Positions 9,863 through 18,848 of a stretch of 64,000 nt of DNA are shown here, in pieces. Position 1 is the stretch's first letter. Each line of letters opens with the position of its first letter. Location: NCBI RefSeq assembly GCF_001442805.1, contig NZ_CP011131.1, positions 4,340,001 to 4,404,000 on the forward strand. Reading direction: 5' to 3'. A program made the translations under genes and the position numbers. The DNA is from Lysobacter gummosus (lineage in GTDB: Bacteria > Pseudomonadota > Gammaproteobacteria > Xanthomonadales > Xanthomonadaceae). The notes beneath the pieces are model-generated. The model did no database searches and had not been told where the DNA came from. It worked only from the letters and a program-made list of their open reading frames with translations.

Positions 9863-10695
9863 CCGGCACCGCCAAGACCCACGCCAAGGGCTTCAAGCCC
9901 GAAGCCAAGAAACACCTGGGCCAGCACTTCCTGCACGACCAGGGGATCATCTCGATGATCGTCCACGCCGTGGACCCCAAGCCCGGCGACCGTCTGGTCG
10001 AGATCGGCCCGGGCCAGGGCGCGATCACCTTCCCGCTGCTGGACCGCCACGGCGAGCTGACCGTGATCGAGTTCGACCGCGACCTGATTTTCCCGCTCAG
10101 CGAAGGCGCGCGCGCCCACGGCACACTGGAAGTGATCCATCGCGACGTGCTGACCGTGGACTTCACCTCGCTGGCCAACGAAAGCCGGATCCGTCTGGTC
10201 GGCAACCTGCCCTACAACCTGTCCTCGCCGATCCTGTTCCATGCGCTGGACCACGCCGCGGCGATTCGCGACATGCACTTCATGCTGCAGAAGGAAGTGG
10301 TCGATCGCATGGCCGCCGGCCCCGGCAGCAAGGTCTACGGACGGCTGAGCGTGATGCTGCAGGCCTACTGCCAGGTGATCGCCCTGTTCGACGTCCCGCC
10401 GGGCGCGTTCCGTCCGCCGCCGAAGGTGGATTCGGCGGTGGTGCGGATGATTCCGCACGCGCCGGACAAGATCGGCATCGACGACCGCGCCCTGTTCGCG
10501 CGCGTGGTCCGCGACGCCTTCGGCCAGCGTCGCAAGACCCTGCGCAACGCGCTGTCGCAGATCTGCGAAGGCGTATCGATCGAAGCCGCCGGCCTGCGTC
10601 CGGACGCGCGCGCCGAGCAGATCGAAGTCGCCGACTTCGTGCGCCTGAGCAACTGGCTCAAGGCAAACGGATCGATCGAGCCGGAGACTGTGTGA
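9859..10695 (+). CDS. rsmA: 16S rRNA (adenine1518/1519-N6) dimethyltransferase RsmA (KsgA)
   Basis: Dimethylates two adjacent adenosines in the 3'-terminal hairpin of 16S rRNA, a late quality-control step of small-subunit assembly. The 278-residue protein has the SAM-binding motif VEIGPGQGAITFPLL, the catalytic motif GNLPYNLSSPILF, KEVVDRM, and the C-terminal RRKTLRNAL helix. The ATG at 9859 overlaps the pdxA stop and gives the normal KKHLGQHFL beginning after 18 residues. The C-terminal tail WLKANGSIEPETV is followed directly by a second, out-of-frame version of the same sequence (see the entry at 10692). Confidence 0.97.
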   Translation: MTGTAKTHAKGFKPEAKKHLGQHFLHDQGIISMIVHAVDPKPGDRLVEIGPGQGAITFPLLDRHGELTVIEFDRDLIFPLSEGARAHGTLEVIHRDVLTVDFTSLANESRIRLVGNLPYNLSSPILFHALDHAAAIRDMHFMLQKEVVDRMAAGPGSKVYGRLSVMLQAYCQVIALFDVPPGAFRPPPKVDSAVVRMIPHAPDKIGIDDRALFARVVRDAFGQRRKTLRNALSQICEGVSIEAAGLRPDARAEQIEVADFVRLSNWLKANGSIEPETV

Positions 10696-10748
10696 GCTGG
10701 CTGAGTTGGCTCAAGGCGAACGGCTCGATCGAACAGGAGCAACGCTAG
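10692..10748 (+). other. Duplicated rsmA tail / 18-codon GTG reading frame
   Basis: Immediately after the rsmA stop codon, in the +1 frame, the last ~13 codons of rsmA are repeated: WLKANGSIEPE becomes WLKANGSIEQE. The copy could be read from a GTG that overlaps the rsmA TGA (GTGA) as VSWLSWLKANGSIEQEQR, ending in TAG. The two copies differ at several third positions and a few residues. It is most likely a slipped-strand tandem duplication that became separated by a frameshift, not an independent gene. Confidence 0.5.
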
Positions 10749-10938
10749 CCCGCGCGAAGTTCGCGCCGTCGGCCTCGGTTTCCGCTTTCGAAAGAGCGCG
10801 GCCGCGCCCATCGGCGCGAGCATGTGGCCTGCGCGCGGCGCGGTCACTGCGGTCCGACCGCCCTGGCCTTTTCGCCGCGCCAACCGTTATTTTCCGGACT
10901 CATTCCCGCTTCATGCCCGCTTTGCTTAAACTGCCGCT

Positions 10939-11322
10939 ATGAACCCCCCGCCCGACTACGTCTTCGACATCGACGTCGCCACCCGTTACTTGGACGACCA
11001 ATCCGAGCCGGAGCAGGACCGCTATGTCTTCGCCTACACCATCCACATCCGCAACGCCGGCAAGATCCCCGCGCGTCTGATCTCGCGCCACTGGGTCATC
11101 ACCGACGCCAACGGCAAGGTGCAGGAAGTGCGCGGCGACGGCGTCGTCGGCGAACAACCGTGGCTGCGCCCGGGCGACGATTACGAATACACCTCTGGTG
11201 CCGTGCTGGAAACCAGCCTGGGAACGATGGAAGGCAGCTACGCGATGGTGGCCGACGACGGCACCCAGTTCGAGGCGCCGGTTCCGACGTTCACGCTCAC
11301 CATTCCGCGCACCCTGCATTGA
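10939..11322 (+). CDS. apaG: ApaG (Co2+/Mg2+ efflux-associated) protein
   Basis: A 127-residue single-domain protein of the ApaG family, a fibronectin type III-like fold. The characteristic features are YVFAYTIHIRNAG, the SRHWVITDANG strand and the GxGVVGEQPWLRPGDDYEYTSG loop that contains the conserved pyrophosphate-binding-like segment. Its biochemical role is unsettled; it is linked genetically to cobalt resistance and to ApaH. It is separated from rsmA by 190 bases with no further reading frame of note, so it may have its own promoter, and it precedes apaH by 13 bases. Confidence 0.95.
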   Translation: MNPPPDYVFDIDVATRYLDDQSEPEQDRYVFAYTIHIRNAGKIPARLISRHWVITDANGKVQEVRGDGVVGEQPWLRPGDDYEYTSGAVLETSLGTMEGSYAMVADDGTQFEAPVPTFTLTIPRTLH

Positions 11323-11335
11323 GCGCGCGCCGGGT

Positions 11336-12199
11336 ATGAGCGTTTGGGCAATAGGCGACCTGCAAGGCTGTTACGACGCCACCCAGCGGCTGCTTGAGCG
11401 GATCGCGTTCGATCCGGCGCGCGATCAGCTGTGGTTCTGCGGCGATCTGGTCAACCGCGGTGGGCAATCGCTGGAAACCTTGCGGCTGGTGCATTCGTTG
11501 CGCGAGAACAGCGTGACCGTGCTGGGCAATCACGATCTGTCGCTGCTGGCGATCGGCCAGCGCACCGAGGAAGAAAAGCGCAAGGTCAATCCCGACCTGC
11601 AGCGCATCGTGCTGGCCGAAGACGGGCCGATGCTGCTCGACTGGCTGCGCATGCAGAAGCTGGTGCACACCGACCGCAAGCTCGGCTGGATGATGGTGCA
11701 CGCCGGCCTGGCGCCGAAGTGGACCACCGCCATGGCCGAGCGCCATGCGCGCGAGATCGAAGAGCGTCTGCACAGCGATCAATACCGCCGCCTGCTCAAG
11801 AACATGTACGGCGATCGCCCGGCCTGGAATCCCAAGCTCGCCGGCATCGACCGCCATCGCGCGATCATCAACATCTTCACCCGCCTGCGCTATTGCACGC
11901 CGCGCGGCCGCATCGCCTTCGAAGACAAGGGCAGCCCCGGCACCCAGCCGGTCGGTCTGTACCCGTGGTACGAAGTGCCCGGCCGGGTCGAGCGCGATCT
12001 CAAGATCGTCTGCGGGCATTGGTCCACCCTGGGCTTGTTCATCGGCCACGGCGTGCACGCCATCGACACCGGTGCGGTCTGGGGCGGCAAGCTCACCGCC
12101 TTGCAGCTCGACACCGACGAACTGCGGCTGGTGCAGGTGCCCGGCCGCGACGTGCCCGCGCATCCGCCGCGCCCGCGGCCGCCGCGCCCGGCACCCTGA
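11336..12199 (+). CDS. apaH: Bis(5'-nucleosyl)-tetraphosphatase ApaH, symmetrical
   Basis: Hydrolyses Ap4A to two ADP and removes Np4 caps from RNA. The 287-residue protein is a calcineurin-type metallophosphatase with all metal-binding motifs: GDLQGCYD (residues 6-13), WFCGDLVNRG and VLGNHDLSLLA, followed by HAGLAPKW and the CGHWSTLG histidine. The start at 11336 (MSVWAIGDLQG) matches the family; a longer frame upstream overlaps apaG and is not plausible. The last ~18 residues are a Pro/Arg/Ala tail not usual in the family. Confidence 0.97.
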   Translation: MSVWAIGDLQGCYDATQRLLERIAFDPARDQLWFCGDLVNRGGQSLETLRLVHSLRENSVTVLGNHDLSLLAIGQRTEEEKRKVNPDLQRIVLAEDGPMLLDWLRMQKLVHTDRKLGWMMVHAGLAPKWTTAMAERHAREIEERLHSDQYRRLLKNMYGDRPAWNPKLAGIDRHRAIINIFTRLRYCTPRGRIAFEDKGSPGTQPVGLYPWYEVPGRVERDLKIVCGHWSTLGLFIGHGVHAIDTGAVWGGKLTALQLDTDELRLVQVPGRDVPAHPPRPRPPRPAP

Positions 12200-12210
12200 A
12201 AGGACCAGGC

Positions 12211-12900
12211 ATGCGCCACGGATGGCAGCGACTTCGCTCGATCCTCGTTTTCGCCGTGGCGCTGACCGCGGCCGCGTGCTCGCGCGCGCCGCAGGAACCG
12301 GCCAAGCCCGATAGCGGCGTGCGGGTGTGGCCGCAACCGGCGCCGAGCGAAACCGCGCCCTCACCGCCGCTGGTCGCCGCCGCGCGCGCGCAGATCGGCG
12401 TCACCCGCTATTACGATCCGGCCTACGTGCAACTGGCCTATCCCGGCGGCGATGTCGCCAACGACCGCGGCGTCTGCACCGACGTGGTGATCCGCGCGCT
12501 GCGCACGCAGGGCCTGGATCTGCAGCAGGCCGTGCACGAAGACATGCGCGCCAACTTCGCCAGTTATCCGACCATCTGGCGCGCCAGCGCCACCGACCGC
12601 AACATCGATCACCGCCGCGTGCCGAATCTGCGTCGATGGTTCGAACGCCAGCGATGGACTCAGCCGGTCAGCGACAGCGCCGCCGACTATCGGCCCGGCG
12701 ATCTGGTGACCTGGGAACTGCGCAGCGGCGTGCCGCATATCGGCATCGTCTCCGACCGCAAATCCTGGGATCGCCAGCGGCCGCTGATGCTGCACAACAT
12801 CGCGCGCGGCACGCAGGAAGACGATGTGTTGTTCGATTACCCGATCACCGGGCATTACCGGCCGGTGTTGCGGAGCGGCGAGGCGACCGCGGCGCGTTGA
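12211..12900 (+). CDS. DUF1287-family lipoprotein
   Basis: A 229-residue secreted protein of the DUF1287 family, which has a cysteine-peptidase-like (NlpC/P60-related) fold, so an amidase-type role at the cell wall is possible but unproven. A lipobox-like sequence (TAAACS, cysteine about residue 22) follows a hydrophobic signal, so it is probably a lipoprotein; about 30 Pro-rich residues then lead to the domain. Visible features are VTRYYDPAYVQLAYPGGDV, the conserved DRGVCTDVVIRAL with the candidate nucleophile cysteine, IDHRRVPNL, YRPGDLVTW and VPHIGIVSD with the candidate catalytic histidine. It follows apaH by 11 bases with an AGGA Shine-Dalgarno and ends the operon. Confidence 0.85.
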   Translation: MRHGWQRLRSILVFAVALTAAACSRAPQEPAKPDSGVRVWPQPAPSETAPSPPLVAAARAQIGVTRYYDPAYVQLAYPGGDVANDRGVCTDVVIRALRTQGLDLQQAVHEDMRANFASYPTIWRASATDRNIDHRRVPNLRRWFERQRWTQPVSDSAADYRPGDLVTWELRSGVPHIGIVSDRKSWDRQRPLMLHNIARGTQEDDVLFDYPITGHYRPVLRSGEATAAR

Positions 12901-12940
12901 ATCCGATGCGGCGAATGCCGCACGAGGCCTTTGCGGGAGG

Positions 12941-13034
12941 TCTTTTGTGGGAGGGGCTTGAGCCCCGATGCTTTCCTGTCAGATCGCGGCGTCGGATCGA
13001 AAAGCATCGGGGCTCAAGCCCCTCCCACAAAAGA
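12941..13034. repeat. REP-like inverted repeat, GGGGCTTGAGCCCC subtype, copy 2
   Basis: A near-perfect 35-base inverted repeat: tcttttgtgggaggggcttg... at 12941-12975 and its complement at 12999-13034, with a 24-base centre containing cagatcgcggcg. It lies between the convergent DUF1287 gene and the acyl-CoA synthetase and could also fold into a strong hairpin that ends transcription from both sides. Confidence 0.9.
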
Positions 13035-13056
13035 CATTGCACAAAAGACCTCGCGA

Positions 13057-15009
13057 TCAACTATCGGCTGCATGCAGTTCGAACGCGAACGCAAACAGAC
13101 CGAGGATCCTGGCGGCGGCATCGGCTTGGGCAAGATCGCGCAGACGCACCTCCACCACCACGCCGCGCGATCCGTCTTCGCGCGCGCTCACCCGCGACGC
13201 GTCTACCCCGCCCTCGCGCAGGGCCTGAGCCAAGGCATCGGCGATCTCGCGCTGCTTCAACGCCGGCTTGTAGATCTTGCCGACCGGCGTCAGCGGCAGA
13301 GCTTCGACGATGTGGATCGCGCGCGGCACCGCCGCGCGTTCGGCCACGTGCTCGCGCGCGAACGCCAGCAGCTCGTCCTCGTTCGCGCTCGCGCCGGCCT
13401 GCAGTTGCACATACGCCACCGGCACTTCCCCGGCGTGCGCGTCCGGGCGCCCGACCGCGGCCGCCATCGCCACCGCCGGATGCCGGTGCAATGGCGCTTC
13501 GATCGACGCCGGGTCGATGTTGTGGCCGCCACGGATGATCAGATCCTTGCGCCGGCCGGTCAGCCAGAAATATCCGTCGGCATCCTGGCGGCCCAGATCG
13601 CCGGTGTTGAGCCAGCGCCGGCCGTCGCCGCAATCGATCCACAAGCCCTGGTTCTGCGCATCGAGCTTGTAACCGGCGAATACGTTCGGCCCGCTGATGG
13701 CGATGATGCCGACCTCATCGACGGCGCAATCGCGCATGTAGCCGCCGTTTTCGTCCAGCACCACCGGCTTCATCGCCTGACCGGGCAAGCGCAGGCCGAT
13801 CGAGCCGATGCGGCGTTCGCCCATCGGCGGATTGAGGCTGCTCACGCAGGTCGATTCGGTCAGGCCGTAGCCTTCCAGAATCTTCAGACCGGTGCGCTGC
13901 TGAAAGCCGCGGATGACTTCCACCGGCATCGGCGCCGCGCCGCACAGGCCGTATTCCAGCGAAGACACGTCGCGCCCGGCCACCGGCACCTGCATCAGCG
14001 CGGCGTACAAGGTCGGCACGCCGCTGAAGAAATGGATGCGATGGCGTTCGACCAGTTCCCAGAAACGCGGCACCACGCCTTCGCCGCGATAGCCCTGCGG
14101 CGTGCCCAGGATCACGTGCGCGCCGCGCGCGAACGGCATCAGGCCGGTCGCCATCGCTGCGTTGACGTGAAACAGCGGCAGCCCGCAGAACAGGTTTTTG
14201 TTCGAACCCATGTCCTCGCCGAAGAACTGCCCCGCGCTCCAGGCGTTGGCGACTTCGTTGCCGTGGGTGCGCACGGCGATCTTCGGCAGGCCGGTGGTGC
14301 CGCCGGTGCAGAAGTAGGACGAACGATCGCCCGGCTCGATGCGCCGGCCGCTGTCGAGGCTGTCGCCGTTGCGGCCGCGGAGCGCGCGCTTGAAGTCGTG
14401 GATCTCGATCCGCGCCGGCACCGCGCCGCGCAGGCCGCTCCAGCCGTGCAGGCGCCAGCGCTCGCGCCGTCCGAGCAGGCGCGCGGCGATGCGCCTGGGC
14501 CCGGGCACGTGCTCGGCCAGATCGACCAGCAACAGATGCCGCAGCGTGCTCGCCGCCGGCAACGCCTTGCACACGCGCGGCCACAGGTCCACGCCCGGAA
14601 ACGGCGCCAGCGTGACCAGGATCGTCGCCCCGGCCTCGGCCAGCAGCGCGCCGATCGCCGCGGCATCGAGCAGCGGATTGATCGCCATGACGATGCCGGC
14701 GGCCTCGCCACCCCACAGGGTGAAATGGGTCTCGGGCAGGTTCGGCAGGACGTAGGCGATCACCGTGTCCTTGTCGGCGCCCAGCGCATGGAACGCGTTG
14801 GCGCTGCGATGGATGCACTGCAGGAACTCGGCGTAGCTCCAGCGCTCGGCGCGGGCGTGCTCGGCGGTGCGCAGGAAGAACGACAGCGCCGGCGCGTTCG
14901 GATCGATCGCCGCGCCGCGGCGGATCATCTCCAGCGTGCTCGACGGCAGCACCGGCGGGCCCTCGCTTTCCAAAGCTTCGATGTCGCGTAAGGAACCGAT
15001 CCCGCTCAT
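13057..15009 (-). CDS. Acyl-CoA synthetase (AMP-forming, ANL superfamily)
   Basis: Activates a carboxylic acid, probably a fatty acid, with ATP and CoA. The 650-residue protein has the adenylate-forming signature YFCTGGTTGLPKIAVRTHGN, the GYGLTEST motif, the NTGDLG and YFWLTGRRKDLIIRGGHNI motifs of the hinge, and the C-terminal catalytic lysine region PVGKIYKP. The start at 15009 (MSGIGSLRD) has a GGGAGG Shine-Dalgarno. The chain length it acts on cannot be told. About 45 residues after the catalytic lysine form an extra C-terminal segment. It is a single gene, with 133 bases before folA in which nothing was recognised. Confidence 0.9.
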   Translation of the reverse strand: MSGIGSLRDIEALESEGPPVLPSSTLEMIRRGAAIDPNAPALSFFLRTAEHARAERWSYAEFLQCIHRSANAFHALGADKDTVIAYVLPNLPETHFTLWGGEAAGIVMAINPLLDAAAIGALLAEAGATILVTLAPFPGVDLWPRVCKALPAASTLRHLLLVDLAEHVPGPRRIAARLLGRRERWRLHGWSGLRGAVPARIEIHDFKRALRGRNGDSLDSGRRIEPGDRSSYFCTGGTTGLPKIAVRTHGNEVANAWSAGQFFGEDMGSNKNLFCGLPLFHVNAAMATGLMPFARGAHVILGTPQGYRGEGVVPRFWELVERHRIHFFSGVPTLYAALMQVPVAGRDVSSLEYGLCGAAPMPVEVIRGFQQRTGLKILEGYGLTESTCVSSLNPPMGERRIGSIGLRLPGQAMKPVVLDENGGYMRDCAVDEVGIIAISGPNVFAGYKLDAQNQGLWIDCGDGRRWLNTGDLGRQDADGYFWLTGRRKDLIIRGGHNIDPASIEAPLHRHPAVAMAAAVGRPDAHAGEVPVAYVQLQAGASANEDELLAFAREHVAERAAVPRAIHIVEALPLTPVGKIYKPALKQREIADALAQALREGGVDASRVSAREDGSRGVVVEVRLRDLAQADAAARILGLFAFAFELHAADS

Positions 15010-15142
15010 GCGCCGCCTCCCTCGTGCGAGCGGCGAAGACGGTCGGGCCCGCCGCGCTCGCGTCTGCCTCCACTGTGCCGCAATCGCCGCGGCCGGATCG
15101 CAACGGCTTTCAAGCTTCGCCGACGCCGACCGGCTGCGGCGC

Positions 15143-15649
15143 TCAGTCCATGCCGACCCGCGCGTAGTCGATGAACTCGAACGCGAATTCGTTGCGCTCG
15201 TCGGCCGCATGCGATTCGCGCGATTGCACCCGCCATTCGTCGCTGTCGAAACGCGGGAAGAACGCATCGGCGCCTTCGACTTCGGTGTCCACCCGGGTCA
15301 GATGCATGCGCGAGGCCGAGGGCAGGCACAGCGCGTAGATCTCGCCGCCGCCGATCACGCACAACTCCGCGGCGCCGTCGGCCTGGGCCAGCTCCAGCGC
15401 CTGTTCGGTCGAACCCACCGCTTCCATGCCGGCGAACGGCACTTCGCCCGAACGCGTCAGCACCAGGTTGCGCCGGCCCGGCAGCGCGCGGCCCAGCGAT
15501 TGCGCGGTCTTGCGCCCCATCAGCAAGGGCTTGCCCAGGGTCAGCGCCTTGAAGCGTTTGAGATCGTCCGACAATCGCCACGGCAAGGCGTTGTCGCGGC
15601 CGATGGCGTGCTTGCGGTCGAGTGCGGCGATCAGTACCAAGCGGGTCAT
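15143..15649 (-). CDS. folA: Dihydrofolate reductase
   Basis: Reduces dihydrofolate to tetrahydrofolate with NADPH, restoring the cofactor used up by thymidylate synthase, encoded two genes upstream. The 168-residue protein has the family motifs AIGRDNALPWRL, the acidic substrate-binding residue in SDDLKRFK, LMGRKTAQSLGRALPGR (NADPH binding) and CVIGGGEIY. The start at 15649 (MTRLVLIAALD) fits the family start; the frame is open for 28 more codons upstream without any family similarity. Confidence 0.95.
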   Translation of the reverse strand: MTRLVLIAALDRKHAIGRDNALPWRLSDDLKRFKALTLGKPLLMGRKTAQSLGRALPGRRNLVLTRSGEVPFAGMEAVGSTEQALELAQADGAAELCVIGGGEIYALCLPSASRMHLTRVDTEVEGADAFFPRFDSDEWRVQSRESHAADERNEFAFEFIDYARVGMD

Positions 15650-15695
15650 AACGGACTCCTGCGCGGCGGCGTCCCCGGCCGGGGATGCGGCGATT

Positions 15696-16376
15696 TCATT
15701 GAGCGGGCTTGAGCGTATCCGACAAGCGTCCATGCGCGGCGAAATCCCAATCGCCGCCGTATTCGACGTCGTCGAGTTTCCAGCGCCCGTCCTCGCGCAG
15801 CATCTGCACGCGGTCTTTCCAGTGCGAGCCGGCGCCGGCTTGGGTATAGCTCAGTTCGATTTCGAAACTTTCCCGATCCGGGCCGAGCACGCTGCGCTTG
15901 CCCAGCTTGAACGCGCTGGCGCCTTCGAACGCGCTGGTGAACAGATCGCCTTCGATGTACGGCGGTTTCAGGCCCGGTTCCTGCGCGATCATCCGGTCGC
16001 GTTCGCGCGCCGCCGGCGCCATCAGCGCGAGCAGGCGCCTGGACAGCATCGGCCGGTAACGCGCGAGGTCCTCGCCGACCGGCAAACCGCTGGCCTTCAA
16101 TTCCAGATGCATGCGGTAGAACGCCTGCGCAGCGTCCGCGGCGCTGTCGCCGACCGGCGCCGGCTCGGCGACGGGTTCGACCCGCACGCCCGGCTCCACC
16201 GGCGGCGTCGGCGGCTGCGCCGGCGGCAAGGCCGCGGCGGGCAACTGCGCCTCGGCGATAGCCATTTGCGGCGCGATCGACGGGTCTTCGTCCGGATGCA
16301 TGCAGGCGCCCAGGCACGCGGCCAACATCAGCGCCGTCCAGGCGTTGCGGCGCGGCGACAGCGGCGCCGTCACCAC
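15696..16376 (-). CDS. Hypothetical lipoprotein between folA and thyA
   Basis: Not assigned to a named family. The 226-residue protein starts with GTG at 16376, 7 bases after the thyA stop. It has a hydrophobic signal with a lipobox-like LGAC (cysteine about residue 22-25), then about 50 residues rich in Pro, Ala and Val, then a globular domain of about 140 residues with a helix (AAQAFYRMHLELKASGLP), a LSRRLLALM segment and a beta-rich C-terminal part (IELSYTQAG, WKDRVQMLRED, WKLDDVEYGG). The layout resembles small NTF2-like/DUF3828-type secreted domains. It probably sits in the periplasm and is co-transcribed with thyA. Confidence 0.72.
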   Translation of the reverse strand: MVTAPLSPRRNAWTALMLAACLGACMHPDEDPSIAPQMAIAEAQLPAAALPPAQPPTPPVEPGVRVEPVAEPAPVGDSAADAAQAFYRMHLELKASGLPVGEDLARYRPMLSRRLLALMAPAARERDRMIAQEPGLKPPYIEGDLFTSAFEGASAFKLGKRSVLGPDRESFEIELSYTQAGAGSHWKDRVQMLREDGRWKLDDVEYGGDWDFAAHGRLSDTLKPAQ

Positions 16377-16383
16377 GTCACCG

Positions 16384-17178
16384 TCAAACCGCTACCGGCG
16401 CCTTGATCGCCGGCAAGGGATCGTAGCCTTCGATCGCGATGTCCTCGAAGCCGAAACCGAAGATGTCGTTCACTTCTGGATTGAGCGTCAAGGTCGGCAG
16501 CGCGCGCGGCGTGCGCGAGAGTTGCTCGCGCGCCTGGTCGTAGTGATTCGAATACAGATGCGCGTCGCCGAGGGTATGCACGAAATCGCCGACGCCCAGG
16601 CCGCAGACCTGCGCGACCATGTGCGTGAGCAGCGCGTAGCTGGCGATGTTGAACGGCACGCCCAGGAAGATGTCGCCGCTGCGCTGATACAGCTGGCAGC
16701 TGAGCTTGCCGTTGGCGACATAGAACTGGAACAGCGCGTGGCAAGGCATCAACGCCATCTGCGGCAGGTCGGCGACGTTCCAGGCGCTGACGATCAGGCG
16801 GCGCGAATCGGGATTGCGCTTGATCTCGTCGATGACCCAGCGGATCTGGTCGATCTCCACGCCGTCCGCGCCGGCCCAGCGCCGCCACTGCTTGCCGTAG
16901 ACCGGGCCGAGTTCGCCCTGCGCGTCGGCCCATTCGTCCCAGATGCTGACCTTGTGGTCTTTCAGGTAGGCGGTGTTGGTTTCGCCTTTGAGGAACCACA
17001 GCAGCTCGTGCACGATCGAGCGCAGATGCAGTTTCTTGGTGGTGACCAACGGGAACCCGGCATTCAGATCGAACCGGAGCTGCCAGCCGAAGACGCTGCG
17101 CGTGCCGGTGCCGGTGCGGTCGGATTTCTCCGCGCCGTGTTCCAGTACGTGCCGAAGCAGATCGAGATATTGCTGCAT
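16384..17178 (-). CDS. thyA: Thymidylate synthase ThyA
   Basis: Makes dTMP from dUMP with methylenetetrahydrofolate, yielding dihydrofolate that FolA recycles. The 264 residues are exactly the usual short-form length. Motifs visible are the N-terminal [12 protein letters not shown] (phosphate-binding arginine), [10 protein letters not shown], the catalytic cysteine in [12 protein letters not shown], the [19 protein letters not shown] stretch, and DAHLYSNH. It starts 3 bases after the lgt stop, so lgt-thyA-lipoprotein-folA form one operon read leftwards. Confidence 0.98.
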   Translation of the reverse strand: MQQYLDLLRHVLEHGAEKSDRTGTGTRSVFGWQLRFDLNAGFPLVTTKKLHLRSIVHELLWFLKGETNTAYLKDHKVSIWDEWADAQGELGPVYGKQWRRWAGADGVEIDQIRWVIDEIKRNPDSRRLIVSAWNVADLPQMALMPCHALFQFYVANGKLSCQLYQRSGDIFLGVPFNIASYALLTHMVAQVCGLGVGDFVHTLGDAHLYSNHYDQAREQLSRTPRALPTLTLNPEVNDIFGFGFEDIAIEGYDPLPAIKAPVAV

Positions 17179-17181
17179 GGC

Positions 17182-18081
17182 TCAGCCCTTCGCCGGCGCG
17201 GATTCGGCCGCCGGCACCTGCGGCTGCAGGGTCGGCGAGCGGGTGGACAGCCACAGCCAGAACAGGCCGAGCAGGATCAGCGGCGTGCTCAGCACCTGAC
17301 CCATCGTCAGCCAGCCGAAGGCCAGATAGCCGTTGTCGCCGAGCTGCGCATCGGGCACGCGCACGAATTCGACCAGGAAGCGGAAGCAGCCGTACAGCAG
17401 CGCGAACATGCCCGACACCGCGTAGCGCGGACGCGGCTTGCGCGAGAACCACCACAGCACCGCGAACATCGTCAGGCCTTCCAGCGCCGCCTGATACAGC
17501 TGCGAGGGATGGCGCGCGTAGCGGTCCAGGGCGCCGGCGGCGAACTGGGTCTGCAATTGCTGGCTGGACCAGTTGGCGAATTCCGGCGCGCGCGGAAAGA
17601 TCACGCCCCAGCCGCCGTCGGTGAACTTGCCCCACAACTCGCCGCCGATGTAATTGCCGAGGCGACCGAAGCCCAGCCCCGGCGGCACCAGCGGCGCGAC
17701 GAAATCCATCACGTCGAAGAAATGCGTGCGATGGCTGCGTGCCCACCACCAGGCCGCGCCCATCACGCCGAGCAGGCCGCCGTGGAAGCTCATGCCGCCT
17801 TCCCAGATGCGGAACAGCATCAGCGGGTCTTTCAGCAGTTCGGCGAAGTTGTAGAACAGCACGTAGCCGATGCGGCCGCCGAGTACCACGCCGAGCATGG
17901 AATAGAACAGCAGATCGCCGTAGGCCTGCTCGTTGACGCCGGGCAGGCGGCCGGCGCGCACGCGCTGCCGCCCCAGCCACCAGGCGGTGACGAACCCGAG
18001 CAGATACATGATCCCGTACCAATGGACTTGCAGCGGGCCGAGATTGAGCGCGATCGGATCGATCTGATGCAGGATGGTCAT
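17182..18081 (-). CDS. lgt: Prolipoprotein diacylglyceryl transferase Lgt
   Basis: Inner-membrane enzyme that attaches diacylglycerol to the lipobox cysteine, the first step of lipoprotein maturation. The 299-residue protein has about seven membrane segments, the [15 protein letters not shown] segment, [11 protein letters not shown] (the Lgt signature with its essential Arg), the [13 protein letters not shown] segment and [12 protein letters not shown]. The C-terminal 25 residues are a polar, Pro/Ala-rich tail. The lgt-thyA linkage is common in proteobacteria. Confidence 0.97.
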   Translation of the reverse strand: MTILHQIDPIALNLGPLQVHWYGIMYLLGFVTAWWLGRQRVRAGRLPGVNEQAYGDLLFYSMLGVVLGGRIGYVLFYNFAELLKDPLMLFRIWEGGMSFHGGLLGVMGAAWWWARSHRTHFFDVMDFVAPLVPPGLGFGRLGNYIGGELWGKFTDGGWGVIFPRAPEFANWSSQQLQTQFAAGALDRYARHPSQLYQAALEGLTMFAVLWWFSRKPRPRYAVSGMFALLYGCFRFLVEFVRVPDAQLGDNGYLAFGWLTMGQVLSTPLILLGLFWLWLSTRSPTLQPQVPAAESAPAKG

Positions 18082-18240
18082 GCGGCGGGACGGCTCGGGG
18101 GGCGGATGACCGGCTTATTGTGCCCCAGCCCGCCCGCGTGAGGGATGCCGGTTGCGGTCGCTGAGGCCGGGCGAACGCTGTGTTTCAGCGCAGGTTGCAA
18201 CGCCGTGCGGTTGCGGCCCGGAGCAGGTCGAAAGCCTGAA

Positions 18241-18338
18241 GTCTTTTGCAGGAAGGGCTTCAGCCCCGATGCTTTTCTCTCAGATCGCCAGGCCAGACCG
18301 GAAAGCCTCGGAGCTGAAGCCTCTCCCACAAAAGACCT
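18241..18338. repeat. REP-like inverted repeat, GGGGCT subtype, copy 3 (diverged)
   Basis: Arms gtcttttgcaggaagggctt... (18241) and ...agctgaagcctctcccacaaaagac (to 18336), with the common tctcagatcgcc spacer. Several arm mismatches show it is older than copy 2. It fills most of the 270-base gap between lgt and the TPM-domain gene; the remaining bases hold nothing recognisable. Confidence 0.85.
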
Positions 18339-18353
18339 CCGGCATTATCAAGA

Positions 18354-18848
18354 TCAAAGCCGCACCGGCCGATCCGGCAATTCGTTGCCCTCGCCGCCCG
18401 CGCCGCGGTCCACGCGCGGAAACTGCTCTGCGATGATCTCCGACAAGGCCGCTACGCCGCCCAGCACCGCCGCCTCGGCCTCGCCCGCGGCCAGCGCCTG
18501 CTGGATGCTCTCGCACACCGCCAGCCAGCGCTCGTCGCCGACCCGGTTGTCGTAGCCGCGGTCGGCCACGATCTCGATGCGATGGTCGGCCAGCAGCAGA
18601 TACAACAGCACGCCGTTGTTGGCCGCGGTGTCCCACACGCCCAGATGCGCGAACGCGGCCAGCGCCGCTTCGCGCGCCTGGCGCCCGTCCAGCAGTTCCC
18701 CGAAGGTCAGCCGCGATTCCACCGCGAAACACAGTTGGCCGCTGTGGCGCGCCTCGCCGGCCGCGATCGCCGCGCCGATGCGCCGCATGCTGTCCTCGGG
18801 AAACAGCCGCCGCGAGGACGGCGCGAACCAATGCCGGAGCATGCGCAT
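18354..18848 (-). CDS. TPM-domain protein (small, soluble)
   Basis: A 164-residue protein of the TPM (TLP18.3/Psb32/MOLO-1) family, visible from the VWDTAANNGVLLYLLLADHRIEIVADRGYDNRVGDERW segment, i.e. the conserved beta-strand pair followed by an acidic loop. The N-terminal part (about residues 15-60) is helical with RRIGAAIAAGEARHSGQLCFAVES. No signal peptide is seen. The ATG at 18848 overlaps the stop of the upstream TPM/YgcG gene (TGATG), a stable pairing seen in many proteobacteria with LemA. The family's function is not settled; phosphatase and membrane-integrity roles have been proposed. Confidence 0.85.
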   Translation of the reverse strand: MRMLRHWFAPSSRRLFPEDSMRRIGAAIAAGEARHSGQLCFAVESRLTFGELLDGRQAREAALAAFAHLGVWDTAANNGVLLYLLLADHRIEIVADRGYDNRVGDERWLAVCESIQQALAAGEAEAAVLGGVAALSEIIAEQFPRVDRGAGGEGNELPDRPVRL

